NCBI RefSeq assembly: GCF_002210425.1
Contig: NZ_MWQK01000004.1
Span: 62,001-126,000, forward strand
Direction of reading: 5' to 3'
Length of the DNA: 64,000 bases
From: Fibrobacter sp. UWB2
GTDB taxonomy: Bacteria > Fibrobacterota > Fibrobacteria > Fibrobacterales > Fibrobacteraceae
In this document: piece by piece, positions 45,565-54,423 of the stretch
Layout: the number at the start of each line of letters is the position of its first letter
Numbering within the stretch: the stretch's first letter is position 1
Made by a program: the position numbers and the translations under genes
The notes under the pieces: generated by a model
The model's input: only the letters and a program-made list of their open reading frames with translations
Database searches by the model: none
What the model was told of the DNA's origin: nothing

Positions 45565-47558
45565 AAAACTTTATACAGAAAATTGCCAAGTTCTTAGAGC
45601 CGTCCAAGAACTTGGTTTTAATCTCGCTCGCATTCTGGGTCACGCACATTTTGCTGCGCGTTATGCTCTTGTTCCGCAGCAACCCTTACGGATTCCCGTT
45701 TGTATCTAAGCCAGACTGGTTCATTTTCCACGCAGTTTGCATCGACTTTATGTGGATTTGCAATGCGCTCGTGGTGTTTATGATTCTCGGCGGGATCGCC
45801 GCAAAGTTTAATAAAACAAAAGTCACGACAATTGCCTACACGGTTTTTCATAGCGTCATTCTGCTCTTTACGCTCCTCGATAACGAAGTGATGCGTTTCC
45901 TCGGCGGACATTTAAGCTTTGGGCTTATGGACACGTACAAAGACACTTCGTCCATCGCCATGTTCTACGACTACGTGGCAAACGACTTGTCCGTTCCGTA
46001 CTTGCAGTTCGTCGTACTTGTGCTGATGCTCCCGCTGACCTATAGTCTTTACAAACTCTTGTACAAGCATTACCACACGCCTGACGGACTGCGCATGAAA
46101 AAGTCCGTCATTGCGATGGTCATTTTCTACATCGCTTCGTATCTGTTCGTTTATTTTATCTGGACTGGAAACGCCCGCATGGCAAAGCTCCGTCCAGTCG
46201 TATCGCTCGTCTACAACGATTTATTTGTCACGAAAAAAGTTGCAGGTCTTACAGAAAAAGAGCTTGCCACCTACCGAACCTCCTACCAGAATTTGTGGCA
46301 ACGCGTTGAAGGCGATAGCCTTTGGAAATTCTCGGACGCCAAGGAAGGCCACGGTCTCCCGCTTTACCGAGTCCCAACCGCAGAACTCCAGAACAGCGAA
46401 AAACTTGCCGTCCAACGCAAAATGAAGCCGAACTTTATCCTCGTGCTTATGGAATCGCATCGCGGGCTCAACACGGGCTACATGAATCCGCAGATTCAGC
46501 CCTCGCCCACGCCGTTCCTCGATTCGCTCGCCGCCAATTCACACGTGTGGATGCGCATGCACACCAGCGGCGTTCCGACCACAGGCGGCGTCCTTTCGAC
46601 GCACCTCGGCATCCCGCACCACTCCAGACTCGCGCAAGCCACCGATCTTGCACATGTGACACTCCCGAGTTTCGTCTCGGTGCTAACCGAGAATGGCTAC
46701 AGCACGCATTACATGTCTGCCGCAGACCCCGCCTGGGATAACCTTGGCGTCTGGATGGCAAAATGGTACACCGCCGAACATTACAATCGCGAACGCGAAG
46801 ACGATTCGACCTTCATGGACCACGCCGCAGAATTCGTACGCGACACACTCTCCAAGGGAGGCAAGCCGTTCCTCGCCACGCTAATGACGCGCTCCAATCA
46901 TTACCCGTTCAACTTTGCAGCCGGCATGACCGAAGAAGAAAAAGCGCGCCCGTTGCAGGAACGCATCAACGTCACGATGAATTACGCCGACAGGCAGCTC
47001 GCCCGATTCATCCGCGCCATCCAAAACGAAGAATGGTACAAGAACACCTACGTCATTATCATGGCTGACCACGGATTCCCCTTGGGTGAAAACGGCGTTT
47101 CGACCATGAACGGCGGCGGATTCTCGAACATCAGCTGGATTCCGTTCTTTATCCACGGCAAAGGACTCGACGCAACACGCGACACGACGACAGCCGCTCA
47201 AATCGACATCGCCCCCACCGTGCTTGAACTCGCTGGCTACGCGGTTCCGAACATTTTCATGGGACACAACTTGCTGCGCGACACAGAAACCATTTTCAAT
47301 GCAGATAGCACGAGCGTTAAAAAGGAACGCGCAGGACTCTCGCTAGGCGCTTACTCGGGCTACTCCGCACTCGGTCTCGATAACTACCGCGTCGTCTCAA
47401 AGACCGCTAGCAACGACGAAGTCTATCTCTTTAACGATGGAGACATGCGCCAGGAACACGACCTCGCCAAAACAGAAGCCGAACGCACTGCAAAAATGCA
47501 CGCTACGCTCGACACGCTCATCAAGATTTCGGATTACTCACTCGAACACGGGCTGTAA
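45561..47558 (+). CDS. LTA-synthase-type phosphoglycerol transferase (sulfatase fold)
   Basis: 665 residues. About five membrane helices (within residues 15-205) precede an extracytoplasmic sulfatase-fold domain. Metal and catalytic residues stand out: FILVLMESHRG (Glu ligand), GVPTTGG, with the nucleophilic Thr, and YVIIMADHGFPLGE (Asp-His pair). Lipoteichoic acid synthase and its relatives move phosphoglycerol or phosphoethanolamine from a phospholipid to an acceptor outside the inner membrane. In a gram-negative this more likely decorates a glycan or lipid. ATGA overlap with the GT gene. The downstream terminator hairpin follows 42 bases after the stop. Confidence 0.88.
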   Translation: MKNFIQKIAKFLEPSKNLVLISLAFWVTHILLRVMLLFRSNPYGFPFVSKPDWFIFHAVCIDFMWICNALVVFMILGGIAAKFNKTKVTTIAYTVFHSVILLFTLLDNEVMRFLGGHLSFGLMDTYKDTSSIAMFYDYVANDLSVPYLQFVVLVLMLPLTYSLYKLLYKHYHTPDGLRMKKSVIAMVIFYIASYLFVYFIWTGNARMAKLRPVVSLVYNDLFVTKKVAGLTEKELATYRTSYQNLWQRVEGDSLWKFSDAKEGHGLPLYRVPTAELQNSEKLAVQRKMKPNFILVLMESHRGLNTGYMNPQIQPSPTPFLDSLAANSHVWMRMHTSGVPTTGGVLSTHLGIPHHSRLAQATDLAHVTLPSFVSVLTENGYSTHYMSAADPAWDNLGVWMAKWYTAEHYNREREDDSTFMDHAAEFVRDTLSKGGKPFLATLMTRSNHYPFNFAAGMTEEEKARPLQERINVTMNYADRQLARFIRAIQNEEWYKNTYVIIMADHGFPLGENGVSTMNGGGFSNISWIPFFIHGKGLDATRDTTTAAQIDIAPTVLELAGYAVPNIFMGHNLLRDTETIFNADSTSVKKERAGLSLGAYSGYSALGLDNYRVVSKTASNDEVYLFNDGDMRQEHDLAKTEAERTAKMHATLDTLIKISDYSLEHGL

Positions 47559-47600
47559 TTCACAAAACGCGCGCATTAAATGCGCGCAGACCTTAACACA

Positions 47601-47629
47601 AAAAAGACTCGTCAATGACGAGTCTTTTT
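47601..47629. terminator. bidirectional terminator
   Basis: AAAAAGACTCGTC, AAT, GACGAGTCTTTTT: an 8-base perfect stem extended by A/T tails on both sides. It ends the operon on the plus strand and tRNA-Pro on the minus strand. Confidence 0.85.
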
Positions 47630-47631
47630 AG

Positions 47632-47705
47632 TCGGGATGACTGAATTCGAATCAGCGACCTCTTGAACCCCATTCAAGCGCTCTACCAGGCTGAGCTACA
47701 TCCCG
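47632..47705 (-). tRNA. tRNA-Pro (anticodon GGG)
   Basis: On the minus strand the acceptor stem CGGGATG / CATCCCG, D-arm GCTC...GAGC, anticodon stem CTTGA / TCAAG with loop ATGGGGT, and T-loop TTCGAAT fold well. Discriminator is A; the CCA end is not encoded. Reads CCC/CCU proline codons. Confidence 0.95.
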
Positions 47706-47822
47706 AGGTCTCTTACAAGAGTATGCCAAAGTTAGTTAAACCACGATATTTTTTCAAGGCAAGCTGCCGAAAAAAGCAATAATTAGCCCATTCCGGCAGT
47801 TCTAGTCCTTTCTAAAATATCA

Positions 47823-48557
47823 CTAGTCCTTCCAGTAGCCAATAATCAGCACTTCGGGCGTTGCCTTCGGGAATTTTTTACTCTTGAAGCCCACAATCTT
47901 GCGGATGCTCTTTTGCTTGAGTTCCCAGCCTGTGCGTGTAAGCCCAGAAGTCGAAAGCGTGACCTTGATGCCAGGCACCTTACCGCCTTCCTTGATCTTG
48001 CCCATGTCATCAACATTGAGCATCACGTTCTTGGTCTTGAGTTTAAAATCCTTCTGGGAGTTTTCGTCAAGCGCCAGGTCCGGGCGCGTCTTCTTGTCCG
48101 TACCCCAAACGTAGAACGTCCATTCACGCTTTTCGTTTGCGGCATAATAGCCCGTATCAAAGAGCTTTTCGCCAAAGAAAATCGGATTTTTCACATAGCC
48201 GTCGAGCTGTGCGGCATACGACTTACCCTGATTATCGACCATCACCACAACCGGGTTGATTTGGCCGTCCATGCCCGCAAAATCCATATCGAATTCAATC
48301 GTCACCGGAGCATTCGGCGCAATTTTCGTCGGATACTTGAAGTTCGACATGCCAATGCCCTGACCCATCACAGTTTCAAGGACAATTTCTTTATTTGTAA
48401 TATTTGCACCCTTGATAACGATATGGCGCACATCGCCCTGATCCGCATAACCAATCGGGTACGGGTCCGGCACAAAACGGATAATATCTTCAGCCATGAC
48501 AGTCGCCGAAAAAGCGAGAGCCGCTGCAAAAACAGATTTAAAAATTTTAGACATCAT
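47823..48557 (-). CDS. exported beta-sandwich protein, possibly DUF1573-like (244 aa)
   Basis: Signal peptide ends ATVMAED. Residues about 25-140 contain HIVIKGANITNKEI, PTKIAPNAPVTIEFDMDF and VVMVDNQGKSYAAQLDGYV, a pattern like the ASH/DUF1573 beta-sandwich domain found in FCB envelope proteins, though the usual Cys-Thr motif is missing. The C-terminal half is lysine-rich and unassigned. The start is exactly six bases after TATATT, with no Shine-Dalgarno site. Confidence 0.6.
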   Translation of the reverse strand: MMSKIFKSVFAAALAFSATVMAEDIIRFVPDPYPIGYADQGDVRHIVIKGANITNKEIVLETVMGQGIGMSNFKYPTKIAPNAPVTIEFDMDFAGMDGQINPVVVMVDNQGKSYAAQLDGYVKNPIFFGEKLFDTGYYAANEKREWTFYVWGTDKKTRPDLALDENSQKDFKLKTKNVMLNVDDMGKIKEGGKVPGIKVTLSTSGLTRTGWELKQKSIRKIVGFKSKKFPKATPEVLIIGYWKD

Positions 48558-48563
48558 AAAATG

Positions 48564-48569
48564 AATATA
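48564..48569 (-). promoter_or_regulatory. -10-like hexamer abutting 47823-48557 gene
   Basis: TATATT, CATTTT, ATG (minus strand). Confidence 0.45.
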
Positions 48570-48591
48570 GTAAATAGTTGTTCGTTATTAG

Positions 48592-48864
48592 TCATTTGCG
48601 TTTCAAACGATCCTGACACACATACAGAGCCTCTTCATGGCATTGCGCTTCGACATCGGGATTCTGCGCATTCACATACCTGCTGAGGCAAGAATCGTAT
48701 TTTTCTTGATCAAGGCATTTTGCATTTTTCTGATTCATCGAGTCACCATCCGTCGGTCCGTACCATTCCTCGGCGCAATGATCTGTAGACGCACAACTAC
48801 ACGCCAACAAGAACGTGCACGAAAACGCAAGTACAGCCAAGATACAAAACCGATGGAAATGCAT
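48592..48864 (-). CDS. small cysteine-rich lipoprotein (90 aa)
   Basis: Start set at MHFHRF, where the signal peptide begins; the frame is open further upstream but into the opposite gene's start. The lipobox is LLAC (Cys near residue 22), immediately followed by CSCAS. The mature part holds five more cysteines (HCAEEW, KCLDQ, SCLSR, QCHEE, VCQDR), suggesting disulfides. It lies 34 bases upstream of the 47823 gene on the same strand. No family recognised. The ATG is six bases after TATATT. Confidence 0.65.
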   Translation of the reverse strand: MHFHRFCILAVLAFSCTFLLACSCASTDHCAEEWYGPTDGDSMNQKNAKCLDQEKYDSCLSRYVNAQNPDVEAQCHEEALYVCQDRLKRK

Positions 48865-48870
48865 AGCTTG

Positions 48871-48876
48871 AATATA
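48871..48876 (-). promoter_or_regulatory. -10-like hexamer abutting the small lipoprotein gene
   Basis: TATATT, CAAGCT, ATG on the minus strand. Confidence 0.45.
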
Positions 48877-48885
48877 TAAAATTTC

Positions 48886-48891
48886 TAAATT
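48886..48891 (+). promoter_or_regulatory. -10-like hexamer abutting the HAD gene
   Basis: TAAATTTGGCGCC then ATG at 48899. Divergent from the element at 48871 with only nine bases between them. Confidence 0.42.
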
Positions 48892-48898
48892 TGGCGCC

Positions 48899-49687
48899 AT
48901 GACTTCACTCGACGAAATCAAGGCTCTCATCGCGCAAAAAGAACTGTTCATTTTTGATTTGGACGGCACGCTGTTCAATACGCTTGGCGATTTGGCACCA
49001 GCCGTAAACTACGCGATGACGCAATTCGGCCTGCACACGCATTCAAACGACGACGTGCGCACATTCATCGGAAACGGTTCCATGAACTTGATCCGTCGAG
49101 CAGTCGCTGCAAATTTCATTCCCGTCGCAAGCACCCGCGACATGGCAAAAGTCGCCGAAACGCTCGCTCGCGAAAACTACAGCGAAGAGAAAATCAAAGA
49201 AATCCATAAAGTTTATTCAGATTTTTACTGGGAGCATTGTACTGAAAATACGGAACCATACGAAGGCGTTATAGAACTCGTGCAACGAATCGCCACAAAC
49301 AATCGCTATGGGGATTGCAAGACAAGTAATGGAAACTGCGCCGAGACAAGATGCGCAGCTATGCTCACAAACAAGCCGGTCGCTCCCGCGCAAAAGATTC
49401 TCAAAAAATTCAGTCTTGAAAATTCTTTCGCCACATACCTCTGCGGCGACACCACGCCCGAACGCAAGCCAAGCCCCGCCGGCATTAACGAGATTCTCCG
49501 CCAGACAGGAATCGCCCCCGAAAAAGCGATTATGATTGGAGACGACACTCCCGACGTTCTAGCCGCAAAGAACGCAGGCATTGACTGTATCACGCTTTTC
49601 GAAGGCTTCGGCAAAGCAGAAAACTTGCTTCCGCTTGAGCCCCGCTACACCGCAGGCCACATCAAAGACTTCGCCGAGTTCATTTAA
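48899..49687 (+). CDS. HAD-family phosphatase, phosphoglycolate phosphatase-like
   Basis: 262 residues. HAD motif I is FIFDLDGTLFNT (nucleophile and acid Asp), motif II MLTNKP (Thr), Lys before the last helices in ERKPSP, and motif III MIGDDTPDVLAAKNAG. The cap with FIGNGSMNLIRRA is typical of the Gph branch, which clears 2-phosphoglycolate, but HAD substrate calls are uncertain. An unusual insert (NNRYGDCKTSNGNCAETRCA) precedes motif II and holds three cysteines. No Shine-Dalgarno site; leaderless-type start. Confidence 0.85.
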   Translation: MTSLDEIKALIAQKELFIFDLDGTLFNTLGDLAPAVNYAMTQFGLHTHSNDDVRTFIGNGSMNLIRRAVAANFIPVASTRDMAKVAETLARENYSEEKIKEIHKVYSDFYWEHCTENTEPYEGVIELVQRIATNNRYGDCKTSNGNCAETRCAAMLTNKPVAPAQKILKKFSLENSFATYLCGDTTPERKPSPAGINEILRQTGIAPEKAIMIGDDTPDVLAAKNAGIDCITLFEGFGKAENLLPLEPRYTAGHIKDFAEFI

Positions 49688-49728
49688 CCGCAGAAGGCAC
49701 CTCCCAATTTTCTATCTTTTTGATAGTT

Positions 49729-50850
49729 ATGTCCTATTTCGACTACACGGCAAACACCCCGGCATGCGAAGAAGCCTTGCAACGATTCTGCGAAGTTGAA
49801 CGCAGGTTTACCGGCAACGCCAATTCGAATCACGAAGCAGGACATGCAGCAAAAGCTTTCCTCGCCCAAGTGACCGATTCCATCGCGAAACTTTTGGACG
49901 TAAACCCCGACGAAATCATTTACACCTCGGGCGCAAGCGAAAGCAACAACACCGCCATCCGCGGCATCGTCCAGGCCAAGCGCCATGTGGGCAAGCACAT
50001 CATCACGAACCCGCTGGAACATTCTTCGGTAAGCGCCACGCTCACGGCTCTGCAAGAAGCAGGCTACGAAATCGATATGGTAAAAATCGGTACCGACGGG
50101 AAAATCGACCTGGAAGACTTACGCAGCCTGCTCCGTAAAGATACGGTGCTCGTAACAGTGAATGCAGTCGATAGCGAACTCGGGACCGTGCAGCCGCTGG
50201 AATCCATCAACAAGATTGTCCGCGAGTTCCCGAACTGCAGCCTTCACGTGGATGCAACGCAGGCCATCGGGAAAACGCCCATAAACCTGAATTTGTCAGA
50301 CACGGCAAGCATCGGCGCGCACAAGTTCTACGGGCTTTCGGGCAGCGGGCTTTTGTACAAAAAAAGCGGAATCGCCATGGAACCGCTCATTTACGGCGGC
50401 GCCAGCACCACCATTTACCGCAGCGGCACCCCGACACTCGCGTTGGACGCATCCCTCGAAACGGCACTGTCGCTTGCCGTGGAGCATTTCGAAGAGCGAT
50501 TTGCCCGCGTCAAGGAACTGCGAACGATTTTGCAAGAAAAACTCTGCGGCTATCCGAAAGTCCGCATCAATTCCCCCGCAGACGCTGTTCCGCACATTTT
50601 GAACCTGAGTGTCGCGGGAGCCCGCGGGAACATTTTCCAGAAAGCTCTTTCGGACAAAGGAATTTACGTGTCGGTCAAGTCCGCCTGCAGCGTAGATGCG
50701 CTCCCCTCCCGCGCCGTTTTTGCCGTCAGCCGCGACCGCAAAAATGCTTTGAACTCCTGGCGTATAAGCCTTTCGCACCTCACCACCGAAAAAGAAATCG
50801 ACGAATTCATGGCCGCATTCGACAGCTGCTACAAGGAACTTTGCAAATAA
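49729..50850 (+). CDS. cysteine desulfurase (NifS/IscS-like)
   Basis: PLP enzyme that takes sulfur from cysteine as a protein-bound persulfide. Start at MSYFDYTANTP (a TTG three codons earlier is less likely). Motifs: NPDEIIYTSGASESNN, NPLEHSSV, VNAVDSELGTVQPL, VDATQAIGK, PLP-binding Lys in SIGAHKFYG and catalytic Cys in VKSACSVDA. 373 residues. The last ten bases overlap the frame of the next gene, a TtcA-like thiolase, whose sulfur it probably supplies. No IscU or other cluster genes adjoin, supporting a tRNA-thiolation role. Confidence 0.9.
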   Translation: MSYFDYTANTPACEEALQRFCEVERRFTGNANSNHEAGHAAKAFLAQVTDSIAKLLDVNPDEIIYTSGASESNNTAIRGIVQAKRHVGKHIITNPLEHSSVSATLTALQEAGYEIDMVKIGTDGKIDLEDLRSLLRKDTVLVTVNAVDSELGTVQPLESINKIVREFPNCSLHVDATQAIGKTPINLNLSDTASIGAHKFYGLSGSGLLYKKSGIAMEPLIYGGASTTIYRSGTPTLALDASLETALSLAVEHFEERFARVKELRTILQEKLCGYPKVRINSPADAVPHILNLSVAGARGNIFQKALSDKGIYVSVKSACSVDALPSRAVFAVSRDRKNALNSWRISLSHLTTEKEIDEFMAAFDSCYKELCK

Positions 50851-50870
50851 ACGCAAAAAAGGTAATGAAA

Positions 50871-51731
50871 ATGGCAAGAGAACTTTCATTTGTCCAAAGC
50901 GTAGAACGGAGCATTTCGAAAACATACCGCGAAAGGCTCTGGACGCCATTCATTACCGCCATCAAGAACTACAAGCTCATCGAAGAAGGCGACAAAATCG
51001 CCGTCTGCATCTCTGGCGGCAAGGATTCCATGCTCATGGCGAAGCTCATCCAGATGCTTCACCGCCACAGCGACGTGAAATTTGACGTGGAATACCTGGT
51101 GATGGACCCCGGTTACAACGAAATCAACCGCCAGAAAATCGAAAGCAATGCGAAGCTTCTGGAAATCCCCATCACCGTTTTCGAGACGAACATTTTCGAC
51201 GTGGCGAACAACACCGAACGTTCCCCCTGCTACGTCTGCGCCAAGATGCGCCGTGGCCACCTCTACCACAAGGCAAAGGACCTGGGCTGCAATAAAATTG
51301 CGCTAGGTCACCACCTCTCCGACGTCATCGAGACCACCGTCATGGCGATGTTCTACGGCTCGCAACTGCAGGGCATGATGCCCAAGCTCCACAGCCTGAA
51401 TTTCGGCGGCATGGAACTCATCCGCCCCATGTATTGCATCAACGAGCAAGACATTATCAACTGGAAAAACTACAACGGGCTGCAGTTTATCCAGTGCGCC
51501 TGTCGCTTTACCGAAAGCTGCACCGTCTGCGACAACGGCGGTGGTGGAAGCAAGCGTCAAGAAATCAAGGCGCTCATCAAACGCCTCAAGCGCGAAAACC
51601 CGAATATTGAAAAGAGCATCTTCAACAGCCTGCACTCCGTCTGCATCGAGACATTCCCCGGATTCAAGGCCGGCGGTGAACCGCATTCTTTCCTAGAAGA
51701 TTACGAAAATCGCGAACCGCAAAAAGGATAG
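50871..51731 (+). CDS. TtcA-like tRNA thiolation protein (PP-loop ATPase)
   Basis: Start at MARELS, which puts AAAAGG eight bases upstream. The PP-loop SGGKDS (residues about 53-58) adenylates the target base. CYVCAKMRRG (CxxC) and the later CRFTESCTVC supply iron-sulfur ligands. LGHHLSDVIETTVMAMFYGSQL is typical of the TtcA/TtuA family. TtcA adds sulfur to cytidine 32 and TtuA to uridine 54; which base is modified here cannot be settled by eye, though the TtcA branch fits better. Directly follows the desulfurase gene. Confidence 0.85.
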   Translation: MARELSFVQSVERSISKTYRERLWTPFITAIKNYKLIEEGDKIAVCISGGKDSMLMAKLIQMLHRHSDVKFDVEYLVMDPGYNEINRQKIESNAKLLEIPITVFETNIFDVANNTERSPCYVCAKMRRGHLYHKAKDLGCNKIALGHHLSDVIETTVMAMFYGSQLQGMMPKLHSLNFGGMELIRPMYCINEQDIINWKNYNGLQFIQCACRFTESCTVCDNGGGGSKRQEIKALIKRLKRENPNIEKSIFNSLHSVCIETFPGFKAGGEPHSFLEDYENREPQKG

Positions 51732-51745
51732 AACTTCACGACAAG

Positions 51746-52447
51746 CTACTTGTTCTTTATTGAAGACGAATCATCAAACATCGATGGTTGCGGAAGCATC
51801 ATGTAAAATGAAATCGGGAACGAGAATGTCGCCCCGTTTTTCGATTTCGGAAACACCCAATGGCTGACAGATTCCTTGACATCTTCATTAATAGCGCTAA
51901 AGGGGCTATTTTCGGCAATTGTAGTCGATTTAATTTGAACATTTTCAACATCGCCGCTTGAAGCAATTTTCAAAGTCAAGACTATTCTTCCTTCAAATTC
52001 ACTTGCTAAATCTGATCGACGCCTTACATTCTTATCGAAGATAAAGCGTAAACCATGAACTCGTTGGCGATAAACCTTTAAAAAAGTCTGAACATCAATA
52101 TCACGACCTTCAACGACAACGTTTTTTGCAGACAAAGGCTTAATACGGCATCTAGGGACCACCTTGCCATCACCCCCTTTGTGAACAACATCCGGAAGGA
52201 CACCATAAAGAGCCACAGTTTGATTTTGCATAAATCCACCCAAGTCGGGTTTTAGCGTTTTTACAGGAATACTATCACGATAAATTTTAGAGAGTTCACC
52301 CTTTTTCAACTTTATCGGATTAACAATCGACTTTGTATCTGATTTAGGATCCTCCGCCTTTTTATCAGAATCGTTACAAGCCGCCCACAACGTTGCAGCG
52401 GTCATCAAAGCGATTTTGCCAAGAAATTTGCTAAAGTTTTTTGCCAT
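51746..52447 (-). CDS. AgmX/PglI (TonB-like) C-terminal domain lipoprotein, copy 1
   Basis: 233 residues. The signal is MAKNFSKFLGKIALMTAATL with lipobox LWAAC. A Lys/Asp-rich linker follows. The last 110 residues match the TonB-like AgmX/PglI domain (GRIVLTLKIASSGDVENVQIKSTTI, VKESVSHWVFPK). It shares its leader sequence and C-terminal domain with the gene at 54424, so the two are paralogues. TATTTA lies six bases before the ATG. Function unknown; the fold binds partner proteins in envelope machines. Confidence 0.75.
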   Translation of the reverse strand: MAKNFSKFLGKIALMTAATLWAACNDSDKKAEDPKSDTKSIVNPIKLKKGELSKIYRDSIPVKTLKPDLGGFMQNQTVALYGVLPDVVHKGGDGKVVPRCRIKPLSAKNVVVEGRDIDVQTFLKVYRQRVHGLRFIFDKNVRRRSDLASEFEGRIVLTLKIASSGDVENVQIKSTTIAENSPFSAINEDVKESVSHWVFPKSKNGATFSFPISFYMMLPQPSMFDDSSSIKNK

Positions 52448-52469
52448 ACATCATAAATAACAAAATTAT

Positions 52470-53750
52470 CTACTTCAGTCGTTCTTTCAGCGCTTCGATT
52501 TCGCTCTTTTCCATCCCGAGCGCAAGCAAATACTTTTCTGTAGCGGACGCTAAATCTGCATTTTCGAAATCAGAGATGTCAACACCAGCCGTTTTGAACG
52601 AATTCTGCATAAGTCTTACAATAATCGCCTGAAGCAGCTCAACCTGCTTTGTTGTTAAATCAACATGTTTACCATCGACCACGTTATAAAAATTCTTGTG
52701 AGTCGTGGCGTAATCCGCCTTGATTTCACCAGCGGTTGCCCCCATCAGCGCTTCGAGCACAGCAATCGTAAATCCAGTTCGGTCCATACCATACGTGCAA
52801 TGCACTAGATACGGGCCGTCATGCTCTATCATATAGCGCAAGCCTTTGACAAGCCCTTCCTTGAACGGCGAATTCGCAAAAGCAGGTTCCACATTAAGAT
52901 AAACCACATTCTGCGTTGCATAATAAGAATCTGCAAAGCCTTTGTATTCTTCGGCATATTGTAATTCATCTGCAAGGTTCACAAAAGTCTTGACGCCAGC
53001 CACTTTCGCCAATGAATCCGCAATGGCATTGCGATAAATCGCAGGATCAATCGGACTTGAAGATCGATAAAGCACCCCCTCGCCCATTCCGGTTGTATGC
53101 ACCATTCTAAAATTCGCAAACTCCTCAATAGACAAATCAGGATAAGCCCCCGGATAATTCGCAATTGAAAGCGACTTCAAATTTTCAAGATGGTCAACAT
53201 AGCCACCCTTTTCCTTCATCTGCACAACAACATCTATCGGGAATTTCAAATCGCGCCCGAGACCAACGACCTCAGCCATTTGGCCGTAACGAGCCTCAAG
53301 CTTGATATAGTTCAACCCCTCGGAGACATACAAAAAGAATTCACCAGGAAAAACATATCCGTAACCCGCAACTACAGGAACATCCACCGTATCGTACCCC
53401 GCAATCATCACCGTCACGACATCGCCATAATCAAACTTTGTCAGGAACGAATCCGCAACAACGTCAAGTTTCACACCCCCAAATGCAAATATTTCAAGCG
53501 TATCCTCCATAACAGTCGTTGAAATCGAAACTAACCCATCCGCGGAAGAGCTCGATGCAACAACAGACGAGGACAACGCGTAATCCGAAGAACTTGATTC
53601 TTCAATGGCAGCGCAACTTTCGCCACCTATAGGATTCACCGAAGTCGTGTCAAAGTGGTCGTCGCTACAAGCGGCAAAAAGCAGCGCAAAGGCTAGCGCG
53701 CAAAACGCCGCCATCTTTTTATCTAAAGCTTTAACCCAAAAACCAACCAT
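52470..53750 (-). CDS. lipoprotein tyrosine phosphatase (Tyr_phosphatase_3 family)
   Basis: 426 residues. The lipobox is in LLFAACSDD. A Ser-rich linker (EESSSSDYALSSSVVASSSS) precedes a beta-rich domain (about 85-185), then the phosphatase domain. The P-loop C-x5-R is HCTYGMDRTG, with LYRSSSPIDP and KTFVNLADELQ as other family landmarks. Enzymes of this type act on phosphotyrosine or phosphoinositides. Exported copies are unusual, because few phosphotyrosine proteins are known outside the cytoplasm. Start chosen at first ATG (TAGATT six bases upstream); MAAFCAL twelve codons later is possible. Confidence 0.85.
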   Translation of the reverse strand: MVGFWVKALDKKMAAFCALAFALLFAACSDDHFDTTSVNPIGGESCAAIEESSSSDYALSSSVVASSSSADGLVSISTTVMEDTLEIFAFGGVKLDVVADSFLTKFDYGDVVTVMIAGYDTVDVPVVAGYGYVFPGEFFLYVSEGLNYIKLEARYGQMAEVVGLGRDLKFPIDVVVQMKEKGGYVDHLENLKSLSIANYPGAYPDLSIEEFANFRMVHTTGMGEGVLYRSSSPIDPAIYRNAIADSLAKVAGVKTFVNLADELQYAEEYKGFADSYYATQNVVYLNVEPAFANSPFKEGLVKGLRYMIEHDGPYLVHCTYGMDRTGFTIAVLEALMGATAGEIKADYATTHKNFYNVVDGKHVDLTTKQVELLQAIIVRLMQNSFKTAGVDISDFENADLASATEKYLLALGMEKSEIEALKERLK

Positions 53751-53766
53751 AATTTAAATCTATTTC

Positions 53767-54378
53767 TTAAGTTTCTAATTTGCGGAACTTTTTAACATTC
53801 AAACAAATTAAAACAGAAATGGTCGCCCCGATAAGGCACATGAACATATCTGTCTGCGTATCCCAAATGTAACCTTGCGTTCCCAAGAACGCTTCCGTAT
53901 CCGTCGGATTACTGAGCGATGCTAGCCACTCAATAATTTCATAAAGCGCAGAAATTGCCTCGGCCACGCACACCGACAAAAATCCCGTCCAGCCCGCCGT
54001 CTTGATCGGAGTCGTGCGGCGCAAAAGTTCAATCATCACAAGTGCAGGAGTAACGCCCTGCATCAAATGCCCAATTTTATCGTAGTTGTTGCGCATAAAA
54101 CCGAACCAATCTTCCATCCAGAATCCAAGCGGAACCTTCGCATACGAATAGTGCGCCCCCACCAAAAGCACCGCCATGTGGAGCGCCATTACCACGTAAA
54201 GATACGTGGGCATCCTGAACTTTTTGTAGGTAAATACAAGGACCAACAGCCCGACAATCGCGGGAGCCGCTTCAAGAATCCAAGTGAGGTAAGTATCTTC
54301 GACTCCGATAACAGACCAAATCGTCGTCAGGAGAACAAAAGCAAGCAAGAATAAATGAGATTTTGCAATATTATTCAT
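53767..54378 (-). CDS. YjdF/DUF2238 membrane protein
   Basis: Start at MNNIAKSH (six bases after TATTTT); a TTG five codons upstream is less likely. 203 residues, six membrane helices. The DUF2238 signatures are HYSYAKVPLGFW, RNNYDKIGHLMQGVTPAL, EAISALYEIIEWL and GYIWDTQTDMFMCLIGA. Role unknown. Same strand as the phosphatase gene, 17 bases away. Confidence 0.88.
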   Translation of the reverse strand: MNNIAKSHLFLLAFVLLTTIWSVIGVEDTYLTWILEAAPAIVGLLVLVFTYKKFRMPTYLYVVMALHMAVLLVGAHYSYAKVPLGFWMEDWFGFMRNNYDKIGHLMQGVTPALVMIELLRRTTPIKTAGWTGFLSVCVAEAISALYEIIEWLASLSNPTDTEAFLGTQGYIWDTQTDMFMCLIGATISVLICLNVKKFRKLET

Positions 54379-54384
54379 GCTTAG

Positions 54385-54390
54385 AAAATA
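54385..54390 (-). promoter_or_regulatory. -10-like hexamer abutting the YjdF gene
   Basis: TATTTT, CTAAGC, ATG on the minus strand. Confidence 0.4.
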
Positions 54391-54423
54391 CAAATTTTTA
54401 TTTAGACGGTGCGAAGGCTAGGC

